Shown: positions 25,156-35,074 of the stretch, piece by piece
Numbering within the stretch: position 1 is the stretch's first letter
Layout: each line of letters starts with the position of its first letter
Origin: Yeosuana marina
Lineage (GTDB): Bacteria; Bacteroidota; Bacteroidia; Flavobacteriales; Flavobacteriaceae
Direction of reading: 5' to 3'
Length of the DNA: 64,000 bases
NCBI RefSeq assembly: GCF_011762485.1
Contig: NZ_JAAKGI010000025.1
Coordinates: 293,228-357,227, forward strand
Translations under genes and position numbers: made by a program
The notes under the pieces: model-generated
What the model was told of the DNA's origin: nothing
What the model saw: only the letters and a program-made list of their open reading frames with translations
Database searches by the model: none

Positions 25156-27439
25156 TTATTATTTCTATAATACATATCTGTCTGGGTTGAAGTGTAAAAT
25201 TTATATCAATCTTACCTTCTTCATATGTGGTCATAAACTTCGCACCGTCTTCATTTATAATATTAACTCTACCATTGGGATTCAGCCCATAATCATCAGA
25301 ACTAATACTTAAATCAATCTGGTATGAATCATCGCTTATACTTGCTAAAGCTATTCCTAATTGATTATCATCAGACTTCCATGCTCCAGAATAAATTAAA
25401 TCGGCTGTTTTTTTAAAAGCTGTAACTGTATTTCCCGTTTTACCAGCATATATTGATAGCCTAGACATATCAAGAGTTTCTTCTTTTGTAATCATTTTAG
25501 GAGAACGAAAAAACTTTCCACGTAACAGATATTTTAATCCATTATTCCGCACCCTAGCAAGATTTAATAAATAATCTATTTCTTTCGTTCTTTTTGAAAC
25601 TAAAAAATTTTGATAATTAGAAATTGTAGGCTGTAATCCCCAAACGAATGATCTAGCTTGTTCCATTAAAAATTGCTTGCTATAACTTTCATCTAAAAGT
25701 GCTAATGGATTCTTTGGCGCATATTCTTTAGGCCATAATTCATCATATGGAGGTACAATTAGAGATGAATAATTGCCATAAGTAATTGCGTATTGATGAT
25801 ATACAGCTTGAAAAAACGGAATTGGTTCCCACCCATTATCGCCTGCATATCTTTCCATACTAACCTGCAATGTGAGAAAAGCATCTAAATACGGTAACCA
25901 AGCTTCACTTACGCCTTCTCCTGCGAGAAATACATCTTTGTTTTCAGGGAATTTTGAACGGATTTGTTCTGTGAGTTTTCCGAAATTTTTAAGCCAATAG
26001 TTACCTCCTCCAACAGGATGCCCATGAGTCTTGTCGTAACATAAAAAACTAAAACAAGCTTGATCCATATAAACTCCATTGGTTTGATAAGTATTTATAG
26101 CCTCATCTGATAAGGATGTATATTTATCTTTCCAAAACTGTGTACCCATGCACATTGTTGTTAAAGATTTATTGGTAAATATGTTGTAGGTATGGGTGTT
26201 TGTATTACCATTAATATCTTTCACGGCATAGGCCAAAGCATTTTCTTTTTGCCAACTCTCAGTCTCTGTTCCCCATTGCATTTGATTCATATAAACAATA
26301 GATTTTATACCTTCTTTTTGAGTAGACCTCATTGCTGTTATAAAAGATTCCTTGCCCTCTCTAGGTGGAAAATATTCAGGGAATCCATCATCATATGAAC
26401 ACCCATGCCACCAGTGCCAAAATACATTAACTGGCAAGTTTAGTTTTTGCTTTAGATTTTTGGCGGGCTCAAGAACATTAATTGATTTTCCTCTATTCCA
26501 TTCCCATAAAGCTGTCTCCTCTAAACTTTTTGGAGTTAATCCATTTTTAAATCTACTTTCAGAAGACCATTTTTGTTTAGACCCCCATTCTCTGTATTGC
26601 TCTGCAGCAGTAATCCAATCTCCTTTAAACGAACCTATAATGGCTTCATATTTTGGCGAATAAATATCTGATTTTTGATCGATAGACGGATAATTGCTAA
26701 CTTTATAGGTAAGGTTATTAGAACCGTCTAGCGTATAAGAAAAATCTTTTCTGTAAGCCAGCGAATCGTTACAAGCAGTATAAAGTCCAAATTTCTCAGA
26801 ATCATTGTATAAGGCTATACATTGCAATGACATTCTACCTGGATACTGCCATTCATATTTTTTTTCTTTTACTTCGATCTTTGAAAGGCTATTTCGTGGG
26901 TTTTTAGTTTTTACTCCCATCCAATAAGGTACTGCCAAATTTTCATCACCGAGATCTTTTATTCCTGAAATTATAGGAAAAACAACTCGGCTAATTTTTT
27001 CACCCTCGATTCCTTCAACTGAAATTTTCCAAGAAGACAAAGGTTTGTTTTCTATAAGTTTAACAGTAGCTATAACTTTAAATTTTTTGTTCTCAATACC
27101 TTTAAAATCATCCCAAGTTAACACTAGAGTGTGGGCATCCTGTTTTAAAAAATGAAAGCCTGATGCCGCTGCCATTTCAATTGATTTAACACCCGGTGTT
27201 TGCAAAAAATCAATCTTCCAAAGTGATTCTGTAGGTTTAATTAAATCAAAAAAATCATAACTATTACTAACTGTTTTAAATGATTGGAAAGCTCCTGAGT
27301 TTTTATCAAAACTTAGTTCAATTTTACCGTTTTCTACAGTTGCACTCTGCCGTATTTTAATATTATCACACCCCAAAAAACAGTAAAATAGCATGCAACT
27401 ACACAGCACTATATAAATTCTATTTTTTATGGTTTTCAT
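25148..27439 (-). CDS. Lipoprotein glycoside hydrolase of the DUF6259 type (putative)
   Basis: A 763-residue lipoprotein (LFYCFLGCDN, lipid Cys near 24). The first about 270 residues look like a beta-sandwich sugar-binding domain (galactose-mutarotase-like strands). The centre is a TIM-barrel-like region with VFWHWWHGCSYDDGFPEY, SIVYMNQMQWG and NGVYMDQACF, where the Asp after Tyr-Met sits at a typical barrel-strand end. The C-terminus is a small beta domain. This layout resembles DUF6259 proteins, thought to be glycosidases of unknown substrate, with distant likeness to GH families 36/101/129. Placement between the symporter and murQ suggests an amino-sugar polymer or muropeptide substrate. 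I cannot assign a CAZy family. Confidence 0.65.
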   Translation of the reverse strand: MKTIKNRIYIVLCSCMLFYCFLGCDNIKIRQSATVENGKIELSFDKNSGAFQSFKTVSNSYDFFDLIKPTESLWKIDFLQTPGVKSIEMAAASGFHFLKQDAHTLVLTWDDFKGIENKKFKVIATVKLIENKPLSSWKISVEGIEGEKISRVVFPIISGIKDLGDENLAVPYWMGVKTKNPRNSLSKIEVKEKKYEWQYPGRMSLQCIALYNDSEKFGLYTACNDSLAYRKDFSYTLDGSNNLTYKVSNYPSIDQKSDIYSPKYEAIIGSFKGDWITAAEQYREWGSKQKWSSESRFKNGLTPKSLEETALWEWNRGKSINVLEPAKNLKQKLNLPVNVFWHWWHGCSYDDGFPEYFPPREGKESFITAMRSTQKEGIKSIVYMNQMQWGTETESWQKENALAYAVKDINGNTNTHTYNIFTNKSLTTMCMGTQFWKDKYTSLSDEAINTYQTNGVYMDQACFSFLCYDKTHGHPVGGGNYWLKNFGKLTEQIRSKFPENKDVFLAGEGVSEAWLPYLDAFLTLQVSMERYAGDNGWEPIPFFQAVYHQYAITYGNYSSLIVPPYDELWPKEYAPKNPLALLDESYSKQFLMEQARSFVWGLQPTISNYQNFLVSKRTKEIDYLLNLARVRNNGLKYLLRGKFFRSPKMITKEETLDMSRLSIYAGKTGNTVTAFKKTADLIYSGAWKSDDNQLGIALASISDDSYQIDLSISSDDYGLNPNGRVNIINEDGAKFMTTYEEGKIDINFTLQPRQICIIEIINE

Positions 27440-27461
27440 CTTAATTATTTTTTTCTAAAAA

Positions 27462-28940
27462 TTACTCTGCTGTTGCATTATCTAACACTAATGTTCTTCT
27501 CTTAAAAAGAACAAGACAAATAACTGTAAGAAGCGCATTTACAAAAATGTTCATAAAACCAAAGTCAAATTTAAACCATACAATAAAGTAATAATTTAAA
27601 GCATAGGTTGCTATTGGTGTGAGTATGCATATAAATGGAACCGCCCAATCTTTTATTTTTATCTTAGTAAAAATTCCAAACATATAAAGTCCTAATAGCG
27701 GTCCATATGTATAACCTGCTACCTTAAAAATAGTTGAAATCACATCGCCTTTACTATGAGAAAACAGCATAATAATTGTAAATATGACTGCTGAAAAACC
27801 AAATAAAACATAATTTTTTAATTTCTTTTTTTCTTTTGAAGTTTTGTGTTGAATATCTAAAAAATCATGTGTAAAAGAGGTTGTTAATGCTGTTAAAGCG
27901 GAATCTGCACTCGAAAAAGACGCTGCAGTTATTCCTAAAATAAAACTTATACTAGCAATAGTTCCGAAATGATTTAAAGAAAGCATAGGAAATAAATTAT
28001 CTGTATTAATAAATTTTCCGTTTTCGACATCTAAATGAATACCAAATTTTTCAGCATATAAATACAACATAACTCCCAAACCTAAGAACAGGAATTGCGT
28101 AACGGCTAAAATCAAGCTAAAGGTTAAGATGTTTTGTTGTGCCTCCTTTTTGTTTTTACAGGTCAATGTTTTTTGCATCATATTTTGATCCAAACCAATC
28201 ATAGCAATAGCAATTAAAACCCCTGAAATAAATTGTTTGAAAAAGTTACTCCCTGAATGCATATCCCAATTAAAAACTTTAAAATATTCATGTTCTGTAA
28301 CAGATGTAATAGTTTCTGAAAAACTTAAACCTAAGGAACTCTTAACAACATAAATAGATATTATTGCAGCTGATATTAAGAAAAATGTTTGAAGCATATC
28401 TGTCCACACAATTGTTTTAATACCCGATTTATTAGTGTACAACCAGATAAGAGCTAGAATGATAATAACCGTTAAAAAAAATGGAACATGAAATGCATCA
28501 AATACAGCATACTGTAATATTTTTGCAGCAAGCAACAAGCGAAGAGCTGCTCCAAATGATTGTGATATTAGAAAAAATAGCGAACCTGTTTTATACGTTT
28601 TGATGCCGAAACGCGATTCTAAATACGTATAGATTGAAATCAGTTTTAAATCATAATAAATAGGAAGAAGCACATAGGTTATAAAAACGTACCCAACAAC
28701 ATTACCAAAAACAAACTGTAAATAATAAAAATAATTATTACCAACCATCCCTGGAATTGATACAAACGTAACTCCTGATAATACAGCTCCAATCATTCCA
28801 AAAGCAACGACTTGCCATGGTGATTTTCTATCGCCTGTATAAAAAGATTCATCACTCGTATTTTTAGAAACAAAATGAGATATTAGCAATAATACCCCAA
28901 AATAGGATGCTACAATTAGTAAAATTAGTGTTGCGTTCAT
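27462..28940 (-). CDS. Sodium:solute symporter (SSS family)
   Basis: A 492-residue inner-membrane transporter with about 13 hydrophobic helices. Motifs typical of the SSS family are present: GMIGAVLSGVTFVSIPG, the TM8-like SAADSALTALTTSF-type stretch (here FSSADSALTALTTSF) that forms the Na2 site, and IGLDQNMMQK. Family members import sugars, sialic acids, amino acids or vitamins with Na+. It lies between the NamZ-like and glycosidase genes in the operon. Import of MurNAc, a disaccharide or a stem peptide product is the likely task. NagX in the same operon is a second candidate importer, so the two may carry different products. Confidence 0.9.
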   Translation of the reverse strand: MNATLILLIVASYFGVLLLISHFVSKNTSDESFYTGDRKSPWQVVAFGMIGAVLSGVTFVSIPGMVGNNYFYYLQFVFGNVVGYVFITYVLLPIYYDLKLISIYTYLESRFGIKTYKTGSLFFLISQSFGAALRLLLAAKILQYAVFDAFHVPFFLTVIIILALIWLYTNKSGIKTIVWTDMLQTFFLISAAIISIYVVKSSLGLSFSETITSVTEHEYFKVFNWDMHSGSNFFKQFISGVLIAIAMIGLDQNMMQKTLTCKNKKEAQQNILTFSLILAVTQFLFLGLGVMLYLYAEKFGIHLDVENGKFINTDNLFPMLSLNHFGTIASISFILGITAASFSSADSALTALTTSFTHDFLDIQHKTSKEKKKLKNYVLFGFSAVIFTIIMLFSHSKGDVISTIFKVAGYTYGPLLGLYMFGIFTKIKIKDWAVPFICILTPIATYALNYYFIVWFKFDFGFMNIFVNALLTVICLVLFKRRTLVLDNATAE

Positions 28941-29010
28941 TTATTTTATCATTTTTTCAATTATCCTCTAGATTATAAATATAGTTGATATCAAGACTTT
29001 ATCTATTTTT

Positions 29011-30201
29011 TCATAAATAAATTTTTATATCATCAAGTTGTAATTTGTAATCGCTTAAATTTTCAAAATCATTTAACATTTCTACAGAGTCATTATTTAC
29101 TACCCATCGTCTCAACTTATCTGTTCCATTAATAATATCAATTGGCATTTGATCATAATTATACTCATAAGGAGGTTGTATCCAATCAAAATCTTTTTCT
29201 AAATAATGATATAATTCGCGCATCAACAATTGACCCACACGCCAAGGTTTATACGTTGACTTATCAGTTACATGAATTTGAATACCACCGCAAACTTTGT
29301 CAGCTTGTTTATGAAACGTTGGAAGAAATGTAATAGGTCTCAACTTAAACCCTTCTAATTTTGATTTTTTTATGGCTTCAGATAAATAGTTTTCATAAAA
29401 AGAAAAAGGCTCTATTTTTGGATGACCAATAATTTCTAAAGGTTGAGAAGTGCCGCGACCTTCACTTAAAATAGTTCCTTCAAATAAAACAGTGGCAGGA
29501 AATGTAAAAGTACTTTCTGCTCTAGCAAGGTTTGGAGATGGTAGCAGCCATGGCAACTTAGTATCTTGAAAACACATATATCGTTCCCAATGTTGCATTT
29601 TAATGACTCTTAAATTAGCTTTATCTTTAACCCAAAATTTTTGATGCATTAATGCTACTTCTCCTATAGTCATTCCATGACGCACAGGAATAGCATGTCT
29701 TCCTATAAAAGATTTAAATTCTAAATCCAATACATTTCCTTCTATATCAATTCCATTTATAGGATTAGGACGATCTAAAACAATTATTTCGATAGCTTTA
29801 TTACTGCATTTCTCTAACAAAAGAGTAAGCGTATAAATATAGGTATACATTCTACACCCAACATCTTGTAAATCGACAAATAAATGATCAATACCTTCTA
29901 ACATTTCATCTGTTGGAATGCGTGTTTCAGAATACAGTGAATATACCGGCATCTTAAAATACGGATGCTTATAGTGATTGGTTTCTATCATATTATCTTG
30001 AGCATCTGTAGTAAAACCATGTTGCGGACCAAATAGTTTCATAAACCTATCCCCAAATAGTTCTTTAAATCTTAATGTAGCATGGACACAGGCAGAATCA
30101 ACCGATGCATTATGGCACAATAGACCAATATTCCCGTTAAATGCCTCTTGTAGATTAACATCCTTGACCAACACATCTAGACCTGTACTTACTTTTCTCA
30201 A
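29011..30201 (-). CDS. NamZ-like exo-beta-N-acetylmuramidase homologue (DUF1343/GH171), no signal peptide
   Basis: A 396-residue DUF1343 protein. The family includes B. subtilis and T. forsythia NamZ, exo-beta-N-acetylmuramidases that release MurNAc from non-reducing ends. Conserved parts here are LFGPQHGF (57-64), PVYSLYSETRIPT, HLFVDLQDVGCRMYTYIYT, VLDRPNPI, RHGMTIGE and LPSPNLARAESTF. At the position where the two other copies in this window have APEHGF, this protein has GPQHGF, so the Glu is replaced by Gln60. No signal peptide or lipobox is present, so it is predicted cytoplasmic. It follows SusD after a 167-base gap with two hairpins. It may act on a different substrate, use another catalytic residue, or not be an active hydrolase. 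Confidence 0.82.
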   Translation of the reverse strand: MRKVSTGLDVLVKDVNLQEAFNGNIGLLCHNASVDSACVHATLRFKELFGDRFMKLFGPQHGFTTDAQDNMIETNHYKHPYFKMPVYSLYSETRIPTDEMLEGIDHLFVDLQDVGCRMYTYIYTLTLLLEKCSNKAIEIIVLDRPNPINGIDIEGNVLDLEFKSFIGRHAIPVRHGMTIGEVALMHQKFWVKDKANLRVIKMQHWERYMCFQDTKLPWLLPSPNLARAESTFTFPATVLFEGTILSEGRGTSQPLEIIGHPKIEPFSFYENYLSEAIKKSKLEGFKLRPITFLPTFHKQADKVCGGIQIHVTDKSTYKPWRVGQLLMRELYHYLEKDFDWIQPPYEYNYDQMPIDIINGTDKLRRWVVNNDSVEMLNDFENLSDYKLQLDDIKIYL

Positions 30202-30235
30202 AATAAACTCTTTAAATTTAAAAACAAAAAGTTAA

Positions 30236-30280
30236 AAATTTGAGGTAAGAGTACTTGTTTTTGTTCCTCTTACCTCAAAA
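30236..30280 (-). terminator. Terminator/attenuator between SusD and the NamZ-like gene
   Basis: An 11-bp perfect stem (30241-30251 with 30267-30277) with a 15-base loop is followed, in the minus direction, by an AATTTTT tract. It lies inside the operon, downstream of SusCD and upstream of the catabolic genes. It would let transcription of the outer-membrane import pair exceed that of the rest. Confidence 0.7.
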
Positions 30281-30322
30281 AAAACTAACTCAACTTAATT
30301 AAACTAAACAATTAACTATTAT

Positions 30323-30352
30323 ATTATAGGGTGAAAAACTTCACCCTATAAT
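30323..30352 (-). other. Perfect 13-bp hairpin just after SusD
   Basis: ATTATAGGGTGAA at 30323-30335 pairs perfectly with 30340-30352 around a 4-base loop. It begins 16 bases after the SusD stop codon and has no T-tract after it in the minus direction. A 3'-protecting or processing hairpin for the SusCD message fits better than a terminator. Confidence 0.6.
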
Positions 30353-30368
30353 TACTTATATCTTTTTA

Positions 30369-31880
30369 TTAATTTGCATCCCACCACATTCTTGTAGTTA
30401 AAAGATCTCCTCCCTGTCTAGAAATGGCTTCTTCTACATTGTCAGGATTATTCAATTTTTCAGATCCTGGGTAATTCAATCTTCTTGGTATTTCTCCACC
30501 TGTATAAACATCTGCAAGATCTGCTGGTATCAATACAGGATATCCAGAACGTCTCCAGTTTGCAAAGGTTTCATTAGCATTTCCAAAAGTTGCAACCCAA
30601 TATTGTTCATTTATCATTTTTAATGCTTCTGCAGGAACAAACGGGTTAGCCGTTAAATAATCGTCAATTTGTGTTTGGGTAATATTTACACCATGACCAT
30701 ACATTGATAAATATTGCATAGCAGCAGTAACACCTGCATTATAATGAGCTTCTACATCACCACCTGCTAATCCCCAACGTTCGGCAGCTTCTGCCAACAT
30801 GAATTCTACTTCAGCATAGGTCTGGTAGAAAAAAGGAGCGTCATAAATAATAATTCTAGACCCATCACTTAATGCTCCTCCAAAAATATTGACATTTGGT
30901 TTAGAGTTTGCAGAACTTTGGGTAAAGTCGTTTATATCTTGACCAGATTGTAATGCAAAGTCTGTTTCTCCAGCAGTAGTAGAACATAAAACAGAAACAC
31001 GAGGATCATTTCTATCTTTCATGAAATCCATAAAGGTTTTAGAAATTTTATTTTGATTTGCTGATCTTGATGTAAAACATTTTGTAAGTGGATTTACATT
31101 GGGACCTCCATCATTTGCATTGTTTTCATATTGCACATAGGCAATATCATCATTACTCGTCATAACACCACCAGAAATAGCTTTAGTTGCCCATGCTTGT
31201 GCTCCAGCATTATCTACCTTTACCATACGCATTGCCAAACGCAACATTAATGAATTGGCAAATTTTTCCCATTTTGCAGTATCCCCAGCAAATAATAAAT
31301 CTGCAGAACCATAAGAGCTAGCCCCTCCTGAACTTAATGTTGCTGCAGCGCTTTCTAAGGTTGCCAACATATCGGCATATATATCACTTTGCTTATCGTA
31401 TTTAGGAAAACGAATTCCTTCTAAGAACCCTTTGCCAGCTTCACTATAAGGGATATCTCCATAAACATCGGTTATTCTGCTAAAAATAAGAACCTTTTGC
31501 ACTCTAGCTATAGCCAAGTCTACAGCTGCGGTTGGGTCTTCACTTGTTTCTAGTTGTGTCTCTAAATCCACAATATTTTTAACTGTAGTTTTAAATTGTT
31601 CTTCAAACAGCCAATGCGTATTATTCGTTTGATACAAGAAAGCGTTACCATAAGAGGTTTCATTTAATTGTTGAACATTTTGCATTAAATGAATCACATT
31701 CCAAAACAAATATGAAGCATAACCACTTCCTGCTGTATATAATTGAACATACGTCAATTTTGTTGATGGGTCCAGTTGTGTTGGTTTTGTAGGGTTTACA
31801 TTAATTTCCTCAAAGCCATTATCACAAGATCCTAATATTAATGCTATTGATAGTAAAATAAGTATTTTTTTCATTTTCAA
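30369..31880 (-). CDS. SusD/RagB-like nutrient-binding outer membrane lipoprotein (SusD_2 type)
   Basis: A 503-residue lipoprotein (ALILGSCDNGFEE, lipid Cys near 19) that caps a SusC transporter on the cell surface and binds the incoming glycan or peptide. The opening FEEINVNPTKPTQLDPSTKL is typical of the SusD-like 2 group. The interior carries the TPR-like helices of the family and the DIPYSEAGKGF segment, and it ends near the conserved RLNYPGSEKLNNP and MWWDAN. It lies 5 bases from the SusC stop codon. The SusD_2 group often partners importers of small oligosaccharides or peptides rather than large starch-like polymers. The ligand here is inferred to be a peptidoglycan fragment from the neighbours. 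Confidence 0.95.
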   Translation of the reverse strand: MKMKKILILLSIALILGSCDNGFEEINVNPTKPTQLDPSTKLTYVQLYTAGSGYASYLFWNVIHLMQNVQQLNETSYGNAFLYQTNNTHWLFEEQFKTTVKNIVDLETQLETSEDPTAAVDLAIARVQKVLIFSRITDVYGDIPYSEAGKGFLEGIRFPKYDKQSDIYADMLATLESAAATLSSGGASSYGSADLLFAGDTAKWEKFANSLMLRLAMRMVKVDNAGAQAWATKAISGGVMTSNDDIAYVQYENNANDGGPNVNPLTKCFTSRSANQNKISKTFMDFMKDRNDPRVSVLCSTTAGETDFALQSGQDINDFTQSSANSKPNVNIFGGALSDGSRIIIYDAPFFYQTYAEVEFMLAEAAERWGLAGGDVEAHYNAGVTAAMQYLSMYGHGVNITQTQIDDYLTANPFVPAEALKMINEQYWVATFGNANETFANWRRSGYPVLIPADLADVYTGGEIPRRLNYPGSEKLNNPDNVEEAISRQGGDLLTTRMWWDAN

Positions 31881-31885
31881 TTTTT

Positions 31886-34800
31886 TTAAAATTTAACATT
31901 TACAGAAAAACCATAGCTTCTAGTTGATGGAGGTCCAAATCTCTCAATTCCTTGTGAATTAAGATTATTTAGAGCTGCTTCTGGGTCAACATTGTCAATC
32001 TTTTTGGATATAAAGAATAAGTTTCTACCAATTAAAGAGATTCTTAAATCACTAATGAAAATATTTTCTAAAATATTTTTTGGTAAATTATACGATAAGC
32101 TTAACTCTCTAAACTTTATAAAATCTGTACTATAAACAAATTCTTCTGCTATTCCTGTAGTTTCTGCTCCTATTACACCCCAATAATTTCCTATGCTTGA
32201 TGGTGAAACTGTTGTTGTAAAGGGTTGTCCTGTTGCATTATCAATTCCTGTTACAACTAAACCTGAATCACGTCCTTCCAACGTTTTTTTGGTTAATCCA
32301 GAAACCGTCATATCGTGGTTTGTACCTGAATATACTGATCCGCCAAATTTTGCATCTATTAAAAAACTTAACGCTACGTTTTTATATTTGAACGTATTGG
32401 AAAATCCCATAGTGTATGGCGCAACACCTTGTCCTAATATCTTGTTTTCTCCTTGAATAGGTTTTGGAACTGAACTTGATAAATCATACAATATATTTCC
32501 GTTTTCATCTCTTTTATAAGACGATCCCCAAATTACACCATAATGTTCGCCAACTATGTGGGAGATAATCGCAGTTCTGTCTCGACTTTGACTTCCATCA
32601 ACATTAATAGGCGTATCTTGATCATCAGTAGCTATAATTTTACTATCGTTAAATCCTAAATTAAATGACGTATTCCAAGAGAATTTTTCATTTTTGATTG
32701 GCGTACCACCAATCAATAATTCAATCCCTTTGTTTTGCAATTCACCAATATTCAATATTGATGACGTATAGCCCGATGGTAGTGAAGCTGCAGCATTAAC
32801 TATATCATTTGTTGTGCTGTTTGAATAATATGCCATATCAAGATTTAACCGATTATTTAAAAATCTGCCTTCAAGTCCAATTTCATATTCATTTTTTTGA
32901 AATGGCGTTAAATTTGGATTAGGAATAGTATTAGCATTTAACTGTCCATAGGATTGTCCTTGAAATGATCCAGTAACTGCATAGTCTAAATTTAATGCAT
33001 AAGCATCTTGAGCACCACCAGCTACTTGTGCATAACTAGCTCTTAATTTGGCATAATTAATAGCTTTAGGCAGTTCAAAAGCTTGGCTTAACAATAAACT
33101 TCCACTTAACGACCAGTAAAAATCATTGTTTGGTGTTGTTTTACCAGGGAAAGACAATGTTGAGAACCAGTCGTTTCTTCCTGTAAAGGTTAGATAAAAG
33201 AATTGGTTATAGTCAACCTCAACCGAACCATATAATGAATTTGTTTTTGTTTTAAAATAACTATTTCTTGGTTCTGGTAAAGTAGTATTATTAATGTCTT
33301 CTAAGCCTATTACAATGAACCCTCTACCTGTTGCACTAAGCGATTCGAATGTATTGGATCTGGTGTTGGCACCAATTATAGTATTCGTAGAAATTTTGTC
33401 TGTTATAGCTTTTTCTACACCAAGCATAAAATCGGCATCAAATGATGAATAAGTAGACTTACTTTGAGAAAATTCACCTGCAGGGCGATATGCAGTTCCA
33501 TAAGGCGTTACTCTTCTTCTAGATAAATCATAGGTATCATAACCAGCTCTACCTGTAGCATACAACCAATCTGTTATATCGTATCGTAATGTGGTTGATG
33601 CTGTCAATCTATTTCTCTTATCGTCATTATTAAAATCGTTAACTACCCAGTAAGGATTTGTGTTAAATTGACTTGGTTGGAATAAAAGCTCGGTTCCTTC
33701 ATCATTAGACCCAGGTTTTAAATCATAAATATTCAAACTGCTTGGCAATCTGTATGCCGTTGCATTTGCATTTCCTGGAGTATCTCCAATATTAATGCGG
33801 TTATGCGTCTTTTCTATAACATACTTTGCATTGATAGTTGATGTTAACTTAGGATTTATTTTTGCCAAAGCATTTATTGCAAATGACTTTCTGCCTATTG
33901 TAGATTTTGGGAATATATCTTTATTTTCTAAATTAGAAAAAGATAAACGGTAATTATAACCATCTGCTCCTTTAGATACTGCTACAGAATTAACAGCAGT
34001 AGTTCCTGTTTTATAAAATTTATCTAAGTTATTTCCAGTATAAGAATATGGTCTTTTAACACCATCCCAGTTATAAACAGAAGATCCATCCATTAGAGCT
34101 CCCCAAGATTGCAGTGTACTATTAAAAGCATCACTAATTGCACTTTCTGTATCGGCTATCTCTACAGGATTCCCTCCAGAATCATATTCGTATCCTGGTT
34201 TTAACCCATTGCGCCCTTGTCCATATGTAGTTTGAAAATCTTGAAGGTCAGTATTAATTTTATCAAATGTATAAGAACTAGAATATTCTACACCAAAACC
34301 TTCTTTACCTTTGCCCGATTTTGTAGTTATCATAATAACTCCATTAGAAGCTAAAGACCCATAAAGGGCTGCTGCCGAACTTCCTTTTAATATGGATACA
34401 GATTCAATATCATCTGGATTGATAGTCGAAATATCGTCTCCACCATCTCCGGTCCCATCATTTGTAGGCCCCACAACAGAACCATTGGTATTGTTAATAA
34501 TAGGAATACCATCAACTACGTAAAGAGGCTGATTATTACCTGTCAATGAACTTGCACCACGAATAATGACCCTGCTTGAACCAGCTGCACCTGAACTACT
34601 TGTAGAAATGTTCACCCCTGCTACTCGTCCTTGCAATGAATTAACAGCGCTTGTTGTTTTAACCTGGGACATCTCATCACCATTAACTTCAGTTAATGAA
34701 TATCCCAAAGCCTTAGCTTCTCTTTTAATTCCTAAGGCCGTTACAACCACTTCATCTAAGCTGGTTGCATCCTCTTCTAAGGCAAGATTGACAACTTGAT

Positions 34801-35074
34801 TTCCTCCTTTCAGTACAACTGAAACGGTTTTAAAACCAAGAAAACTGAAGACAAGAGACTTATCTTTAACATCATCAGCCTGAATAGAATAGTTACCATC
34901 AAAGTCTGTAACAGCCCCTTTTGATGTACCTTCAATAGTCACATTTACACCTATTAAAGGCATATCCGTTCCTTTTTCTGTAACAACACCCGATATAGTG
35001 ACTGATTGCGCAAAAGAACTTTGAGCAAAAAACAACACCATAAAGGTGATTAATTGACAATAATAATTTTTCAT
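31886..35074 (-). CDS. SusC/RagA TonB-dependent outer membrane transporter
   Basis: A 1062-residue TonB-dependent porin. Residues 1-22 are the signal peptide. Residues about 25-110 form a carboxypeptidase-D regulatory-like domain (SGVVTEKGTDMPLIGVNV). DEVVVTALGIKREAKALGY and the plug motif SLQGRVAGVNI with PLYVVDGIPI are SusC hallmarks. The rest is a 22-strand barrel ending in the aromatic-terminated strand GFSVNVKF. It is the first gene of the minus-strand operon, divergent from the DeoR regulator across a 194-base region. With SusD it would import oligosaccharides or muropeptides with energy from TonB-ExbBD. No sigma/anti-sigma pair or hybrid two-component system lies beside it. DeoR is the only regulator in the locus. 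Confidence 0.96.
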   Translation of the reverse strand: MKNYYCQLITFMVLFFAQSSFAQSVTISGVVTEKGTDMPLIGVNVTIEGTSKGAVTDFDGNYSIQADDVKDKSLVFSFLGFKTVSVVLKGGNQVVNLALEEDATSLDEVVVTALGIKREAKALGYSLTEVNGDEMSQVKTTSAVNSLQGRVAGVNISTSSSGAAGSSRVIIRGASSLTGNNQPLYVVDGIPIINNTNGSVVGPTNDGTGDGGDDISTINPDDIESVSILKGSSAAALYGSLASNGVIMITTKSGKGKEGFGVEYSSSYTFDKINTDLQDFQTTYGQGRNGLKPGYEYDSGGNPVEIADTESAISDAFNSTLQSWGALMDGSSVYNWDGVKRPYSYTGNNLDKFYKTGTTAVNSVAVSKGADGYNYRLSFSNLENKDIFPKSTIGRKSFAINALAKINPKLTSTINAKYVIEKTHNRINIGDTPGNANATAYRLPSSLNIYDLKPGSNDEGTELLFQPSQFNTNPYWVVNDFNNDDKRNRLTASTTLRYDITDWLYATGRAGYDTYDLSRRRVTPYGTAYRPAGEFSQSKSTYSSFDADFMLGVEKAITDKISTNTIIGANTRSNTFESLSATGRGFIVIGLEDINNTTLPEPRNSYFKTKTNSLYGSVEVDYNQFFYLTFTGRNDWFSTLSFPGKTTPNNDFYWSLSGSLLLSQAFELPKAINYAKLRASYAQVAGGAQDAYALNLDYAVTGSFQGQSYGQLNANTIPNPNLTPFQKNEYEIGLEGRFLNNRLNLDMAYYSNSTTNDIVNAAASLPSGYTSSILNIGELQNKGIELLIGGTPIKNEKFSWNTSFNLGFNDSKIIATDDQDTPINVDGSQSRDRTAIISHIVGEHYGVIWGSSYKRDENGNILYDLSSSVPKPIQGENKILGQGVAPYTMGFSNTFKYKNVALSFLIDAKFGGSVYSGTNHDMTVSGLTKKTLEGRDSGLVVTGIDNATGQPFTTTVSPSSIGNYWGVIGAETTGIAEEFVYSTDFIKFRELSLSYNLPKNILENIFISDLRISLIGRNLFFISKKIDNVDPEAALNNLNSQGIERFGPPSTRSYGFSVNVKF

